Shown here in pieces: positions 9,159 to 18,071 of a stretch of DNA of 64,000 bases. Source of the stretch: Pseudanabaena mucicola str. Chao 1806 (GTDB lineage Bacteria > Cyanobacteriota > Cyanobacteriia > Pseudanabaenales > Pseudanabaenaceae); contig NZ_CP097329.1 of NCBI RefSeq assembly GCF_030323025.1, positions 2,652,001 to 2,716,000 of the forward strand. The letters are read 5' to 3'. How positions within the stretch are numbered: the first letter of the stretch is position 1; the number at the start of each line of letters is the position of its first letter. The translations under genes were made by a program, and so were the position numbers. Below the pieces are notes generated by a model that saw only the letters and a program-made list of their open reading frames with translations, did no database searches and had not been told where the DNA came from.

Positions 9159-10337
9159 ATGGACTTCTTCAAAAAAAGAATAGATGAACTCCAAAAGTAT
9201 AAAATACCTATTTTTGTTTTTATATTTTTAGCTATAGTTTTAGGCTTAGCAACTCCATTTAACAGTGGTGACAATCCGCCAATATTATTAGCAAAGGAAC
9301 TTTTAGTAGGTAAGCCATATTTACCCGAAAAGATATCTTGGATCGAGATGTTGGAATGGCAAGGGCATCATTATATTGCCTATCCGCCGATGGTGACTTT
9401 TTTAGTTGTCCCCTATGTCTTACTAGGTGGTCAAAATTGGGGGGGGGCGCCTCTTAATTCCATCATGATTTTTGGTTCAGCAATTCTATTGTTTCTGTTA
9501 ATTAAGAAATTGCAGGGAATTAAACAATGGGCTTCCTTAGCGGCGATCGCCTATGTTCTTGGCACAACTAATTTACATTCAGCACATATTGGTAGTGTCT
9601 GGCTATTAATGCATAGTCAAGGAAATTTCTTTCTACTATTATCTCTATGGCTATTTATTAGCAAACGCGCCTATTTTTGGTCGGGACTGAGTTTAGCGAT
9701 CGCCTTTCAAGCCCGTTATGTAATTTTGGCGGCAATTCTGGTATTTCCCCTATATGCCTTAATTCAATTTCGTCCAGTTCCCACCATTCAGCAAGGGCGA
9801 AATTTCATCTTAGGAATATTACCACCATGCTTAATGTCTTGGGCTTTTCAATGGTGGACATTAGGTAATCCCTTCACATCTCCTTACACTATTGCATGGC
9901 AGCAATGGGGACTACCTGAATATATTTTCTCTCTTACTTATTTTCAGCGCAACTTTCAACTTTATTTCTGGGGAATGCCGACTGTATTAGATAAATTTCC
10001 CTATTTGCGATTTGAGGGGGATGGTCAAGCCATGTGGGTAATTAGTCCATTCCTACTAGGACTTTTATTTTTAAATTTTCGGTGTAGGTTTGTATGGGCT
10101 TTTTTGCCATCAGCAGTTGTGATGTTAATTGCTTATCTTTGTTATTTTCATACGGGATTTACTCAATATGGAACCCGTTATGTTCAAGATCTTTTTCCAC
10201 TTTTGATTCCACTTGCCTTTGCAGGATTTAGTCGCAAGAACTTATGGATACGCCGACTATTACCTATAGCGGTTTTGGTGGCTTGTTTAATAAATGCCTA
10301 TGCGGTATTGTTTACCCTTAATGTTAATCGTAGTTAA
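9159..10337 (+). CDS. Multi-pass membrane glycosyltransferase-like protein (GT-C fold)
   Basis: The product has 392 residues and about ten hydrophobic helices. An acidic first loop follows helix 1 (NSGDNPPILLAKELLVGKPY), as in polyprenyl-phosphate-sugar-dependent GT-C transferases (PMT/ArnT superfamily). Its layout and late motif TQYGTRYVQDLFPLL parallel RQFGYRYFLDYFPY in the protein at 14814-16355, so the two are probably distant paralogues. It begins 28 bp after the flavoprotein-GtrA gene and is likely co-transcribed with it. The presumed job is periplasmic sugar transfer. The acceptor and sugar are unknown. Confidence 0.7.
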   Translation: MDFFKKRIDELQKYKIPIFVFIFLAIVLGLATPFNSGDNPPILLAKELLVGKPYLPEKISWIEMLEWQGHHYIAYPPMVTFLVVPYVLLGGQNWGGAPLNSIMIFGSAILLFLLIKKLQGIKQWASLAAIAYVLGTTNLHSAHIGSVWLLMHSQGNFFLLLSLWLFISKRAYFWSGLSLAIAFQARYVILAAILVFPLYALIQFRPVPTIQQGRNFILGILPPCLMSWAFQWWTLGNPFTSPYTIAWQQWGLPEYIFSLTYFQRNFQLYFWGMPTVLDKFPYLRFEGDGQAMWVISPFLLGLLFLNFRCRFVWAFLPSAVVMLIAYLCYFHTGFTQYGTRYVQDLFPLLIPLAFAGFSRKNLWIRRLLPIAVLVACLINAYAVLFTLNVNRS

Positions 10338-10410
10338 ATTAATTAGAATTAAAATTTAGAACTTATTTCAACAGCGATAGTTATTTCAACAGCGATAGTT
10401 ATTTTTGATT

Positions 10411-10549
10411 TCAATAGAGATGTACTTTTTTATTCATGACTGTTTTGGGGATAGATTGCCAAGAATCACGACAAAAATCTTCTATTTCTAACCTAATAAC
10501 TTCATCTTCATAGCTTAGAAATACGGGATTTAAGTTATTTAGATTGGGA
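10411..10549 (-). pseudogene. C-terminal fragment of an unidentified protein
   Basis: About 44 codons are open on the reverse strand to a TGA at 10411. They include NPVFLSYEDEVIRLEIEDFC and DSWQSIPKTVMNKKVHLY. The fragment begins right at the outer end of a transposase remnant (near 10553), which suggests that an insertion removed the rest of the gene. I cannot assign a family. Just upstream, 10362-10397 holds a duplicated TTATTTCAACAGCGATAG unit. Confidence 0.35.
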
Positions 10550-10565
10550 GCACCCCAAGTTTGCC

Positions 10566-10720
10566 CTAAGTAGAAATACTTAGGGATGGAGAATTATTAA
10601 GAAAAGCAGTACGCAAGCGTAAGATTTTGGGAACATTACGTTGACTCCAAGAAGCACCAGCCAGTTTGACCCTGAAGCCAATTTGCTTAATCGCCGATTC
10701 CACCTTGCCCGAACCAATCG
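10566..10720 (-). pseudogene. ISKra4-type transposase, C-terminal remnant (inverted copy)
   Basis: The reverse strand reads IGSGKVESAIKQIGFRVKLA, then WSQRNVPKILRLRTAFLNN, and stops in the sequence around 10567. It differs from the stretch at 41600-41754 by only three bases in about 154, but in opposite orientation. The GSGxVES motif is typical of the ISKra4/ISL3-like transposase C-terminus; the exact family is uncertain. The rest of the gene is missing. Confidence 0.75.
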
Positions 10721-10790
10721 ATTTGCTATCCTCTTCGAGGATCGGTTCCATCTCTAGCTTCTAGACTTTACACACTTTGCTTGACAGTAG
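10721..10790 (+). mobile_element. Right-end fragment of an IS256 element
   Basis: This stretch matches the 3' end of the intact IS256 element (about 12947-13013). It holds the last transposase codons (FEDR), then TCTAGCTTCTAGACTTTACA and TTGACAGT. Only about 70 bp remain, joined directly to the inverted transposase remnant before it. From 10791 to 11120 I see no gene, only AT-rich spacer. Confidence 0.8.
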
Positions 10791-11120
10791 AGATCGCCGC
10801 GATTATGGTTAGATTTTTACCTTTGTTATGTGGTTTGCGACCATGCGCCCTTGTTCCTTTTTTTTGACCTTGTATAAGTCCTAGCCAGAGCTTAGGCAAG
10901 AACAAGACCCCTGCTATGGCGATTGGGCTGTATCATCGACCGATTTCGATGTTAGAGTTGCTGTCATTACGCGACTTTACTTCCCTCACTGGCTAACTGA
11001 CCAGTGCCGTTCAATATCTAATATAGAGAATTTAACAACTTGACATTTGTAATATTCTTTAAACAGATTAATGTAAATAGAAATTGATTGATTAAGTTGC
11101 ATTGCTCGTGTAAATATTAT

Positions 11121-11254
11121 GGCTCTTCTGGGTTCATGGGGATAAGCAAAGCTAATAGTATCCAAAAGCCTTTCTGAGCAAGAGTTATAGGCGTATCATG
11201 TCGCCAGTAATTGTATCGCATTTATACCATTTCTCCCTCAAACCCAGAAGAGCC
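11121..11254. mobile_element. Small inverted-repeat element, ISL3-like ends
   Basis: GGCTCTTCTGGGTT (11121-11134) is exactly inverted at 11241-11254, enclosing about 106 bp with no open frame. Ends starting GGCTCTT are typical of ISL3 elements, so this may be a miniature derivative or deletion remnant. No clear target duplication is visible. Confidence 0.5.
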
Positions 11255-11287
11255 GCTACATTACGAAAGATACCATCACCCGCATCG
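11255..11287 (+). mobile_element. Tiny IS630 fragment
   Basis: GCTACATTACGAAAGATACC and the following bases match the 5' coding region of the IS630 pseudogene (about 6130-6162) with only two or three differences over 33 bases. It abuts the end of the inverted-repeat element at 11254. Confidence 0.6.
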
Positions 11288-11341
11288 TTGTGTTTCAGAG
11301 TTTTTGTAAGGAAAACAGAAAAAAGCAAAAGGCAAAAGAAG

Positions 11342-11677
11342 TATGGTATTTGAAGCAGTCGAATGTCCAATTACAGAGATGGCAATCAATGGCAGTGGTA
11401 TCAGAGATACAGGCAGAGTACTAGGTATCAGTTCGACCACAGTGATCAACGAATAAAAAAACAGGAAGATATAGAAGTTGTCAACTATCGATTACTAGAG
11501 CAATTGGATGTAGAGACAATAGATGTCGATCTTTATCTATTTGAATCAGCAGAGATGGATGAAATGTGGAGTTTTGTTGGCAGTAAAAAACAGCAGAGAT
11601 AGTTATGGCATGCCACAGATCATATAAGTGGAGACGTTTTAGCCTATGCACTAGCACCACATCAAGATCAAGCTTTA
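11342..11677 (+). pseudogene. IS1-family transposase remnant
   Basis: Across two frames the sequence reads ITEMAINGSGIRDTGRVLGI, then RLLEQLDVETIDVDLYLFES, AEMDEMWSFVGSKKQQR, a stop in place of Trp, and LWHATDHISGDVLAYALAP. This is the central part of an IS1 transposase (MDEMWSFVGSK carries a catalytic Asp). One frameshift near 11450 and one nonsense change near 11600 kill it. It is cut at its 3' side by the miniature repeat and IS256 insertion that begin at 11676. Confidence 0.8.
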
Positions 11678-11690
11678 TAGCGGTTTTCAT
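11676..11690 (-). repeat. MITE-A, outer 15 bases split off by IS256
   Basis: TATAGCGGTTTTCAT is one terminus of the 105-bp two-hairpin element. The remainder lies at 13018-13115, beyond the IS256 insertion. GTTTTCAT occurs at both junctions (11683-11690 and 13018-13025) as an 8-bp target duplication. Confidence 0.85.
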
Positions 11691-13017
11691 GAGAGTGTAA
11701 ATTAAAGTGTGTAAAGTCTGGGATATATAGAGAGAGATGATCAAGACACACAATTACCAACAATAAAACCGATGAATATCCGCAAAGAATTGCTAGACGA
11801 ATTGCTGCAAGAATGTAAAACACCACCCGACCTATTCGGAGAAGGAGGAATCCTGAAACAACTAACCACCGCATTAGTGGAACGAGCATTAGAAGCAGAA
11901 TTATCAACGCATCTAGGGTACAAGAAGCACGAATCCAGACCAGAAGGACAAAGCAACAGTCGCAACGGCTATAGCCAGAAAAAAGTCCAAGGCGACTTTG
12001 GCGTAGCCGAAATTGCAGTACCACGCGATCGCAACGGAGAGTTTGAACCACAGATGGTAAAGAAAGGGCAAAGCCGCTTGTCAGGACTAGACGAGAAGAT
12101 CATTGCCCTATATGCCAGAGGGATGAGTGTCAGGGATATCCAGTCCCAGTTGCAAGAAATGTATGGTGTCGAGGTATCACCGACCCTGATTTCCAATGTC
12201 ACTGATGAAGTGATCGATGAGGTGAAACAATGGCAAAACCGTCCCCTTGATGCGGTTTATCCGATTGTATTTCTGGACTGTCTAGTCATCAAAGTGCGAG
12301 ACAATGGCAGGGTGATTAACAAGTCCCTGTACTTTGCCTTGGCGGTGAATATGGACGGATACAAGGAATTATTGGGTATGTGGATTTCACCGAATGAGGG
12401 TGCAAAATTCTGGTTATCGGTACTCACCGAAATTCGTAACCGTGGGGTCAAAGATATTTTGATTGCTTGCGTTGACGGTTTGACTGGTTTTCCCAATGCT
12501 ATCGAAACGGTATTTCCTAAAACGCAGGTGCAGTTGTGCATTGTCCACATGGTCAGAAACTCGGTTGCTTTTGTCCCTTGGCAACAACGCAAGCAGGTTT
12601 GTGCCGATCTCAAGGCGATTTATGCGGCGACGACGGAATCGGAGGCGGAGTTTAACCTTGAACTCTTTGCTGAAAAATGGGACAAACTATATCCCTCGAT
12701 CTCCAAATCTTGGCGCAGTCATTGGGCGAACATTATCCCCTTCTTTGCGTTTCCTCTTGAGATTCGCAAAGCAATTTATACGACTAATGCGATTGAGTCG
12801 ATGAATAGCAGTTTGCGGAAGGTGATTAAGTCTCAGCAGATTTTTCCGACCGATGAGGCTGCTTTCAAGCTGGTTTACTTGGCTATGCGGAATATTTCTA
12901 AGAAATGGACTATGCCCATTCGCGATTGGAAACCTGCTCTCAATCGCTTTGCGATCCTCTTCGAGGATCGGCTCCATCTCTAGCTTCTAGACTTTACACA
13001 TTTTACTTGACAGTCTC
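11691..13017 (+). mobile_element. Complete IS256-family insertion sequence
   Basis: The element is 1327 bp long with imperfect inverted ends. The left end GAGAGTGTAAATTAAAGTGT (11691-11710) pairs with the reverse complement of the right end near 12988-13017. It is flanked by an 8-bp direct duplication, GTTTTCAT, and encodes one full-length transposase. The clean duplication inside a recognisable target shows a recent insertion, and the copy may still be mobile. Confidence 0.92.
11772..12983 (+). CDS. IS256-family transposase (mutator type)
   Basis: Full-length DDE transposase of 403 residues, the usual family size. The N-terminal DNA-binding part has [20 protein letters not shown], and the helix-turn-helix region [17 protein letters not shown] follows. 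The catalytic acidic residues lie in [11 protein letters not shown] (Asp, about residue 169), [13 protein letters not shown] (Asp, about 235) and [14 protein letters not shown] (Glu, about 342). The mutator signature [11 protein letters not shown] precedes the Glu. There are no frameshifts or stops, so it is probably active. The start at 11772 is 81 bp inside the left end. Truncated relatives lie at 10721-10790 and 40931-41466. Confidence 0.95.
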   Translation: MNIRKELLDELLQECKTPPDLFGEGGILKQLTTALVERALEAELSTHLGYKKHESRPEGQSNSRNGYSQKKVQGDFGVAEIAVPRDRNGEFEPQMVKKGQSRLSGLDEKIIALYARGMSVRDIQSQLQEMYGVEVSPTLISNVTDEVIDEVKQWQNRPLDAVYPIVFLDCLVIKVRDNGRVINKSLYFALAVNMDGYKELLGMWISPNEGAKFWLSVLTEIRNRGVKDILIACVDGLTGFPNAIETVFPKTQVQLCIVHMVRNSVAFVPWQQRKQVCADLKAIYAATTESEAEFNLELFAEKWDKLYPSISKSWRSHWANIIPFFAFPLEIRKAIYTTNAIESMNSSLRKVIKSQQIFPTDEAAFKLVYLAMRNISKKWTMPIRDWKPALNRFAILFEDRLHL

Positions 13018-13115
13018 GTTTTCATTTTGCCTACGGCAAAATGAAAACTCAAAACTCTTAACGGGACTGATTTTTTGTTTTCAAATGAGTACACACTCAT
13101 TTGAAAACCGCTATA
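13018..13115 (-). repeat. MITE-A, main part of the IS256-interrupted copy
   Basis: Reverse-complement relative of the intact copy at 40972-41076. It contains the hairpin CATTTTGCCTACGGCAAAATG, a spacer, the second hairpin AAATGAGTACACACTCATTT, and the terminus CCGCTATA. With the 15 bases before IS256 and one copy of the duplication removed, it is again 105 bp. The following 13116-13453 is AT-rich non-coding DNA in which I see no gene; it probably holds the promoter of the gtrA-like gene. Confidence 0.85.
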
Positions 13116-13453
13116 GTTAAACTGGTTGATCTCTTTAAACTATTTGGAATCAAACGATTCTTTAAATTGAACTCAAGCATTTAACTTCGTGAAATCAAAT
13201 TAAGCGTTTAGCTAGAAAGACTATTTGCTTTTCTAAATCCATTCTGTTTCACGATATTGTCATTGATTTATTTATCAATAAATAAGATTTTTCTATTCAT
13301 TCATATTTAGCTTCCCAACAACTCTGAAACATTATCTCCTCGTTCTACCAAATACATGATGACTAAATGAATTGCAGGGTGTGAATCTGATAATGAAATA
13401 GCCCTGTTTATTATCCTCAATTGATGGATACTTAGTCAAAGTCTAAAGAAAAT

Positions 13454-13861
13454 ATGATTCGATCGCTTATTTCAAAAATTAAAACAAAAATCAAAAAGAG
13501 TAGATTTATTAAATTTTTATTTGTGGGAATAATTAATACTATATTTGGGTATTCTGTTTTTGCAATATTGATTATACTAAAGCTCGATTATCAATATGCT
13601 TTACTTCTAGCGACAATTTGTGGGGTGATGTTCAATTTTAAAACTATAGGTACTTTAGTTTTTAAAACTAAAAACAATGAATTGATATTTCGATTTATTG
13701 GAGTGTATTGTGTAATCTATATATTAAATGTTGAACTCATTAAAATCTTTAATTCTTTTGGGATTAATATATTGATATCACAAGCAATATTAGTTCTACC
13801 GTTGGCAATAATTTCTTATGTTTTAAACAAAAAGTTTGTATTTAATGGCAATAACAAATGA
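13454..13861 (+). CDS. gtrA: GtrA family membrane protein
   Basis: Small four-helix protein of 135 residues, the standard GtrA length, thought to flip polyprenyl-phosphate-linked sugars to the outer face of the cytoplasmic membrane. FIKFLFVGIINTIFGYSVFA opens helix 1, and VLNKKFVF closes the domain as in the family. A lysine-rich N-terminus (KIKTKIKKSRF) follows the positive-inside pattern. It overlaps the next gene by 4 bp (ATGA), so the two are translationally coupled. It forms a gtrA-gtrB-gtrC-like trio with the next two genes. The region is markedly AT-rich compared with the cup operon, which may mean transfer. Confidence 0.85.
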   Translation: MIRSLISKIKTKIKKSRFIKFLFVGIINTIFGYSVFAILIILKLDYQYALLLATICGVMFNFKTIGTLVFKTKNNELIFRFIGVYCVIYILNVELIKIFNSFGINILISQAILVLPLAIISYVLNKKFVFNGNNK

Positions 13862-14814
13862 AGAAAATTAGTATAGTTACTCCTTGTTATAACGAAGAAA
13901 ATAATATTGATGATATTTATTTATGTGTAAAACAGCTTTTTACGCAACTAGAAAATTATAACTATGAACATCTATTTATAGATAATGCATCTACCGATCG
14001 CACGGTTGAAATTTTAAAAGAAATTGCGACAAAAGATGCAAATGTAAAAATCATTATTAATTGTAGAAATTTTGGGACTGTGCGTTCGATATATTATGCT
14101 CTTCTGCAAACTTCTGGTGACGCTGTAGTTTACCTGGCTGCGGATTTGCAAGAACCAACTCAATTGATCCCTGAATTTATCAAAAAATGGGAAGAGGGTT
14201 ATAAGGTTGTTAAGGGAATTAAAACTTCCAGCAAAGAAAACTTTTTGATGTACTCGTTAAGAAGTATTTATTATTATTTAATGAGTAAAATCTCTGACAC
14301 TGAAGTTACTAGTCATTTTACGGGATTTGGTCTTTACGATAAAAAGGTTATCGAAGTCCTGAGAGAAATTAATGATCCCTATCCATACTTTCGTGGTCTG
14401 CTAGAAGAGCTTGGCTTTTCTAATATCAAAATTCCTTACCAACAACAGCAACGCAAAAAAGGGAAAAGTAGTTACAATCTTTATCGTTACTTCGATGAGG
14501 CTATGCTTGGTGTTACCAGTCACTCTCGCATACCATTAAGATTAGCAACGATTATCGGGATGATCATGTCCTTTATTAGTTTGGTAGTTGCCATTGGTTA
14601 TATCATCGCCAAGCTTCTTTTTTGGCAAGCATTCCCCCTAGGTACAGCAACTGTTTCAGTTGGTTTGTTTTTACTTGCTTCTATTCAACTTTTTTTTATC
14701 GGTATTATTGGGGAATATATTGGATTGATCCATATGAGAATGCTCAAACGTCCGTTGGTGCTAGAAAGAGAGCGTATTAATTTTGAGGTTGTTACTAAGT
14801 CAGGAGATGAATAA
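13858..14814 (+). CDS. GT2 glycosyltransferase, GtrB/DPM-like polyprenyl-phosphate sugar synthase
   Basis: It transfers a sugar from a nucleotide donor to polyprenyl phosphate at the cytoplasmic face. The 318 residues begin with the GT-A fold (ISIVTPCYNEENNI, then FIDNASTDRTVEIL, and AADLQEPTQLIPEF with the metal-binding Asp). Two C-terminal transmembrane helices (about 228-255 and 265-295) match GtrB/ArnC. It overlaps gtrA by 4 bp and the following gene by 1 bp, so the three are one translational unit. The sugar is not predictable; glucose is common in the family. Confidence 0.87.
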   Translation: MKKISIVTPCYNEENNIDDIYLCVKQLFTQLENYNYEHLFIDNASTDRTVEILKEIATKDANVKIIINCRNFGTVRSIYYALLQTSGDAVVYLAADLQEPTQLIPEFIKKWEEGYKVVKGIKTSSKENFLMYSLRSIYYYLMSKISDTEVTSHFTGFGLYDKKVIEVLREINDPYPYFRGLLEELGFSNIKIPYQQQQRKKGKSSYNLYRYFDEAMLGVTSHSRIPLRLATIIGMIMSFISLVVAIGYIIAKLLFWQAFPLGTATVSVGLFLLASIQLFFIGIIGEYIGLIHMRMLKRPLVLERERINFEVVTKSGDE

Positions 14815-16355
14815 TGGAATGTCCATTATGTGAAAGTAAGAAATTTAAGCAATGTGGCACGATCGCTAATGGTGATTTTAAGTATCGTTGTGAAATTTGT
14901 AATAATATTTTTACTGCTTCCAATAGTCAGTCTTCATCTTCACTGGATATTAATTTTATAAAATCTTCTAGCAATCGTTTATTTAAGCGTAAACTTATCC
15001 TTTTTAAGTATCAATTTTCTAATTTGATCTCTAGATTTTATAGGCTAGTTGATGAACAAGATTTAACCGACAAACCAAATCAAATACTAAAAGAATCATC
15101 CGAGAAGGTTAATCGCGATCGCCTTGTTATTTCTGTAACTAACACAATATTTTCGGCAATGAGAAATAAATTTTTATACGGGTTTATCCTAGTTGGCATC
15201 TGTGCAGCGATCGCCTTTGGTGTGTCTTATTCCGTCAGTGGCAATTTTGAAGAAAGATATTTTTCGATGTTTTATGCCCAAGCGAATGCCTTTTTACAGG
15301 GCAGAATTGATGTAGGCGGTGATTGGACGCATGACATGATCCAGTTTGACGGCAAAATATTTTTAGGAATAGCGCCATTAAATGGATTCTTGATGGTTCC
15401 ATTTGTCTATTTATTTAAAGAAAAATTTACCGAAACTTGGTTTTCCTTTATTCTCTACACTTTGCTGCTTATTGTGCAGTTTATCTATGTAGAAAAGTTT
15501 GCAGCGCATCGAAATATTTGGCAACGTGGGCTGCTGTTTATTTTTTTGGCGTTAGGGACGATGATTCTACCCTGTGCGATTATTTCCACATCTTGGTTTA
15601 ATGCTGTACTTGGTAGCTGTCTCTTTCATTCATTGGCTTGGTTAATTTTGTACTACGCCACAAATCTTAAACATGATGTTCTGGCGATCGCCTTATTAGC
15701 GATCGCGGCGGCAGGTCGATATCACTTGGCAATATTATTACCAGTTTTCATCGCTAAGGCTTGGCTCAGTCGTCATCCTAAAAATTACAAAGCTTTATTG
15801 GCTTTATGTATTCCTGCTGTGATGTACATCGCCTTTGTGGCATGGTGGAACTGGGTGCGTTTCGGCTATCCCTTTTCCGTTGGGTACGATCGCATTACGG
15901 GAGCGTCCTTTTTTGAACCTAACATCCAAAAGTACGGAATGCATAGTCTAGCCTATGTTCTTCCCAATATTTATCATGGCATCATTGGCATTCCCAGACT
16001 GATCAGCCAATTTCCTTTTTTCCAAGTTGATGATCTAGGAAGTGGAACTCTGGCGGTTAGCCCTTTATTTATTTATATTTTTACGGATAAGAGTTGGGGC
16101 AATAATTTAGGGCGTAATTTGGCTTGGTTATGTATAGGAATAATTGCGATACCTATATTTAGTTATGTGTCAACGGGTTGGCGGCAGTTTGGCTATCGCT
16201 ATTTTTTAGATTATTTCCCTTATGTTTCTTTTTTACTGCTCAAAACCAAATTTAATGTTCTGCGTCCACTTCCCCTATTCTGTATTGCTATTTCCATCTG
16301 GTTTAACATCTTTGGTCCAATTATGTTTTTAAAGCCAGAAAAATTTGGGATGTAA
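14814..16355 (+). CDS. Multi-pass GT-C-like glycosyltransferase with N-terminal zinc ribbon
   Basis: The 513-residue protein starts with a small zinc-ribbon-like motif (C3, C6, C26, C29 in MECPLCESKK and YRCEICNN). A charged linker to about residue 115 and then about ten transmembrane helices follow. The membrane part resembles polyprenyl-phosphate-sugar transferases and the protein at 9159-10337, sharing a loop motif QFGYRYFLDYFPY near the end. Its place after gtrA and gtrB suggests the GtrC role, the acceptor-specific transferase. The zinc ribbon is unusual for such an enzyme. The 3' end overlaps the convergent transketolase gene by 35 bp. Confidence 0.72.
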   Translation: MECPLCESKKFKQCGTIANGDFKYRCEICNNIFTASNSQSSSSLDINFIKSSSNRLFKRKLILFKYQFSNLISRFYRLVDEQDLTDKPNQILKESSEKVNRDRLVISVTNTIFSAMRNKFLYGFILVGICAAIAFGVSYSVSGNFEERYFSMFYAQANAFLQGRIDVGGDWTHDMIQFDGKIFLGIAPLNGFLMVPFVYLFKEKFTETWFSFILYTLLLIVQFIYVEKFAAHRNIWQRGLLFIFLALGTMILPCAIISTSWFNAVLGSCLFHSLAWLILYYATNLKHDVLAIALLAIAAAGRYHLAILLPVFIAKAWLSRHPKNYKALLALCIPAVMYIAFVAWWNWVRFGYPFSVGYDRITGASFFEPNIQKYGMHSLAYVLPNIYHGIIGIPRLISQFPFFQVDDLGSGTLAVSPLFIYIFTDKSWGNNLGRNLAWLCIGIIAIPIFSYVSTGWRQFGYRYFLDYFPYVSFLLLKTKFNVLRPLPLFCIAISIWFNIFGPIMFLKPEKFGM

Positions 16356-17253
16356 CGGACTCAACATCTAGCTTATGCTCCTGCATTAGATACTGATAGC
16401 TTCCACAAAATTTTGAGAATCTGTCTTGAATGCCAATTCTACAAACTCTAGTCGGAGCATATTCGGCTGTAATTTCCGCGATCGCCGATCCTAGTCCTCC
16501 ATAGATCGAATGTTCTTCCAAAGTTACAATTATTTGATGAGATTGAGCGATCGCTACAACTTGCTCAATATTTAAGGGCTTAATCGAAGGCGCACTCCAA
16601 ACAGCAATATTATTAAACTTTTCACTAATCTTCTCACTAACTTTTTCACTAACCTCTATGGCTGTGGATACCATTGATCCAGTTGCAATAAAACATATTT
16701 GATTATTTCCCTGTTTTATGGGACATAGTTCTCCAAACTGAAAACTTGGCTGTGCAGCATGAATTGTTGGTAAATCTGATTTACCAATGCGTAGATAAAC
16801 GGGCTGAGGCGATCGCAAAGCTAATTCCATACATGCAGTCATTTCGTAGTGATCGGCGGGTGACAGGATCGTTATATTGGGAATCGCTCGTAACGCTGCA
16901 ATATCTTCTGTACTTTGGTGACTAGAACCAAGATTGCTGTAAACCACCCCTGCGCCATCACCGATCAATATTACTGGTAACTGCTCATAGCAAATATCTA
17001 GCTTAATTTGCTCCAGTACACGCATCGGCACAAATGAACTTAGCCCATAGACAATAGGTCGAAAACTACCCTTCGCTAAACCTGCGGCGACTCCCACCAT
17101 ATTCTGTTCCGCAACTCCAGCGTTTATATATTGGTCGGGACAGACTTGACGAAATTCATCAAATAGGGCGTAGCCATGATCTCCTGTTAGTAAAAGGATG
17201 CGGGGATCGGCTTGGGCGGCGGTCACTAAAGCTCGCGAAAAAGCATTTCTCAT
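16321..17253 (-). CDS. Transketolase-like protein, C-terminal subunit
   Basis: It carries the pyrimidine-binding and C-terminal domains of a split transketolase (310 residues). It contains the TPP-activating glutamate region DQYINAGVAEQNMVGVAAGL and the loop SSFVPMRVLEQIK. The partner N-terminal subunit is encoded just upstream, with 5 bp between them. Split transketolases of this size occur in sugar clusters, where they can transfer a two-carbon unit to a keto sugar rather than serve the pentose phosphate cycle. Being last in the CDP-sugar operon supports that inference. The gene overlaps the convergent glycosyltransferase gene by 35 bp. Confidence 0.88.
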   Translation of the reverse strand: MRNAFSRALVTAAQADPRILLLTGDHGYALFDEFRQVCPDQYINAGVAEQNMVGVAAGLAKGSFRPIVYGLSSFVPMRVLEQIKLDICYEQLPVILIGDGAGVVYSNLGSSHQSTEDIAALRAIPNITILSPADHYEMTACMELALRSPQPVYLRIGKSDLPTIHAAQPSFQFGELCPIKQGNNQICFIATGSMVSTAIEVSEKVSEKISEKFNNIAVWSAPSIKPLNIEQVVAIAQSHQIIVTLEEHSIYGGLGSAIAEITAEYAPTRVCRIGIQDRFSKFCGSYQYLMQEHKLDVESVTSQIFLALKT

Positions 17254-17258
17254 AATGG

Positions 17259-18071
17259 TTACTCTGAAGCTTGAAGTTCAGCGATCGCCGATTTGTAAGT
17301 TTCATCAGTGAGGCGAGTATAGTGCCATCGATTATCATTTTCCATGAATGATATGCCCTTACCCTTGACTGTATGAGCAACGATCGCCCTAGGTCTTGGG
17401 GAATTTAGCACCATTAGTTCATGAACTGTACGATCTATGGCTAGTTCATCATGACCATCAACTTCTCTAGTTTCAAACCCAAAGGCGCGAAACTTATCAG
17501 CAATATTACCAAGGCGCATCACTTCATTAGTTGTTCCCATAGCTTGATAGCCATTGTTATCGACAATCACCAGTAAATTGGATAATTCAAAATGAGCTGC
17601 GAAGAGTAAAGCTTCCCAGATAGACCCTTCGTTAATTTCGCCATCACCCGTGATCGCGAAGCAACGTTGATCAGTTTGATGGCGCTTGGCAGCTAGAGCT
17701 AAACCCACACCTACGGATAAACCATGTCCGAGCGAGCCAGAACTAACTTCCAATCCCCTTGCATGGCAGTCTGATAAGCCTTTCAATCCCGTACCATCAT
17801 GAAAATAATTTTGAATATCGCGATCAGTTAGCCAACCTAGCTCATGCATACAAGCATATTGCGCCATTACGCCATGCCCCTTGCTCAAAATCAAATAATC
17901 TCGCAATGCATCTTCAGGATTATTGTTAGCAAAATTGAGATGCGATCGATAAAGCACAGCTAGAATTTCAACTATAGAAAAAGCACAACCAATATGTACC
18001 GTCGAGCCAGCATAAGCCATGTTGAGTATAGTTTGCCTTAGCTTTTTCGCATCAAACCTAGCATCAAACAT
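17259..18071 (-). CDS. Transketolase-like protein, N-terminal (TPP-binding) subunit
   Basis: The 270 residues form the pyrophosphate-binding domain. The TPP motif starts GDGEINEGS and ends about 30 residues later in VDNNGYQAMG. The early STVHIGCAFSIVEILAVLY and LILSKGHG match transketolase N-domains (STVHIG replaces the usual GHPG). It overlaps the epimerase gene by 8 bp, so translation is coupled. Together with the downstream subunit it makes one functional enzyme. Confidence 0.9.
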   Translation of the reverse strand: MFDARFDAKKLRQTILNMAYAGSTVHIGCAFSIVEILAVLYRSHLNFANNNPEDALRDYLILSKGHGVMAQYACMHELGWLTDRDIQNYFHDGTGLKGLSDCHARGLEVSSGSLGHGLSVGVGLALAAKRHQTDQRCFAITGDGEINEGSIWEALLFAAHFELSNLLVIVDNNGYQAMGTTNEVMRLGNIADKFRAFGFETREVDGHDELAIDRTVHELMVLNSPRPRAIVAHTVKGKGISFMENDNRWHYTRLTDETYKSAIAELQASE

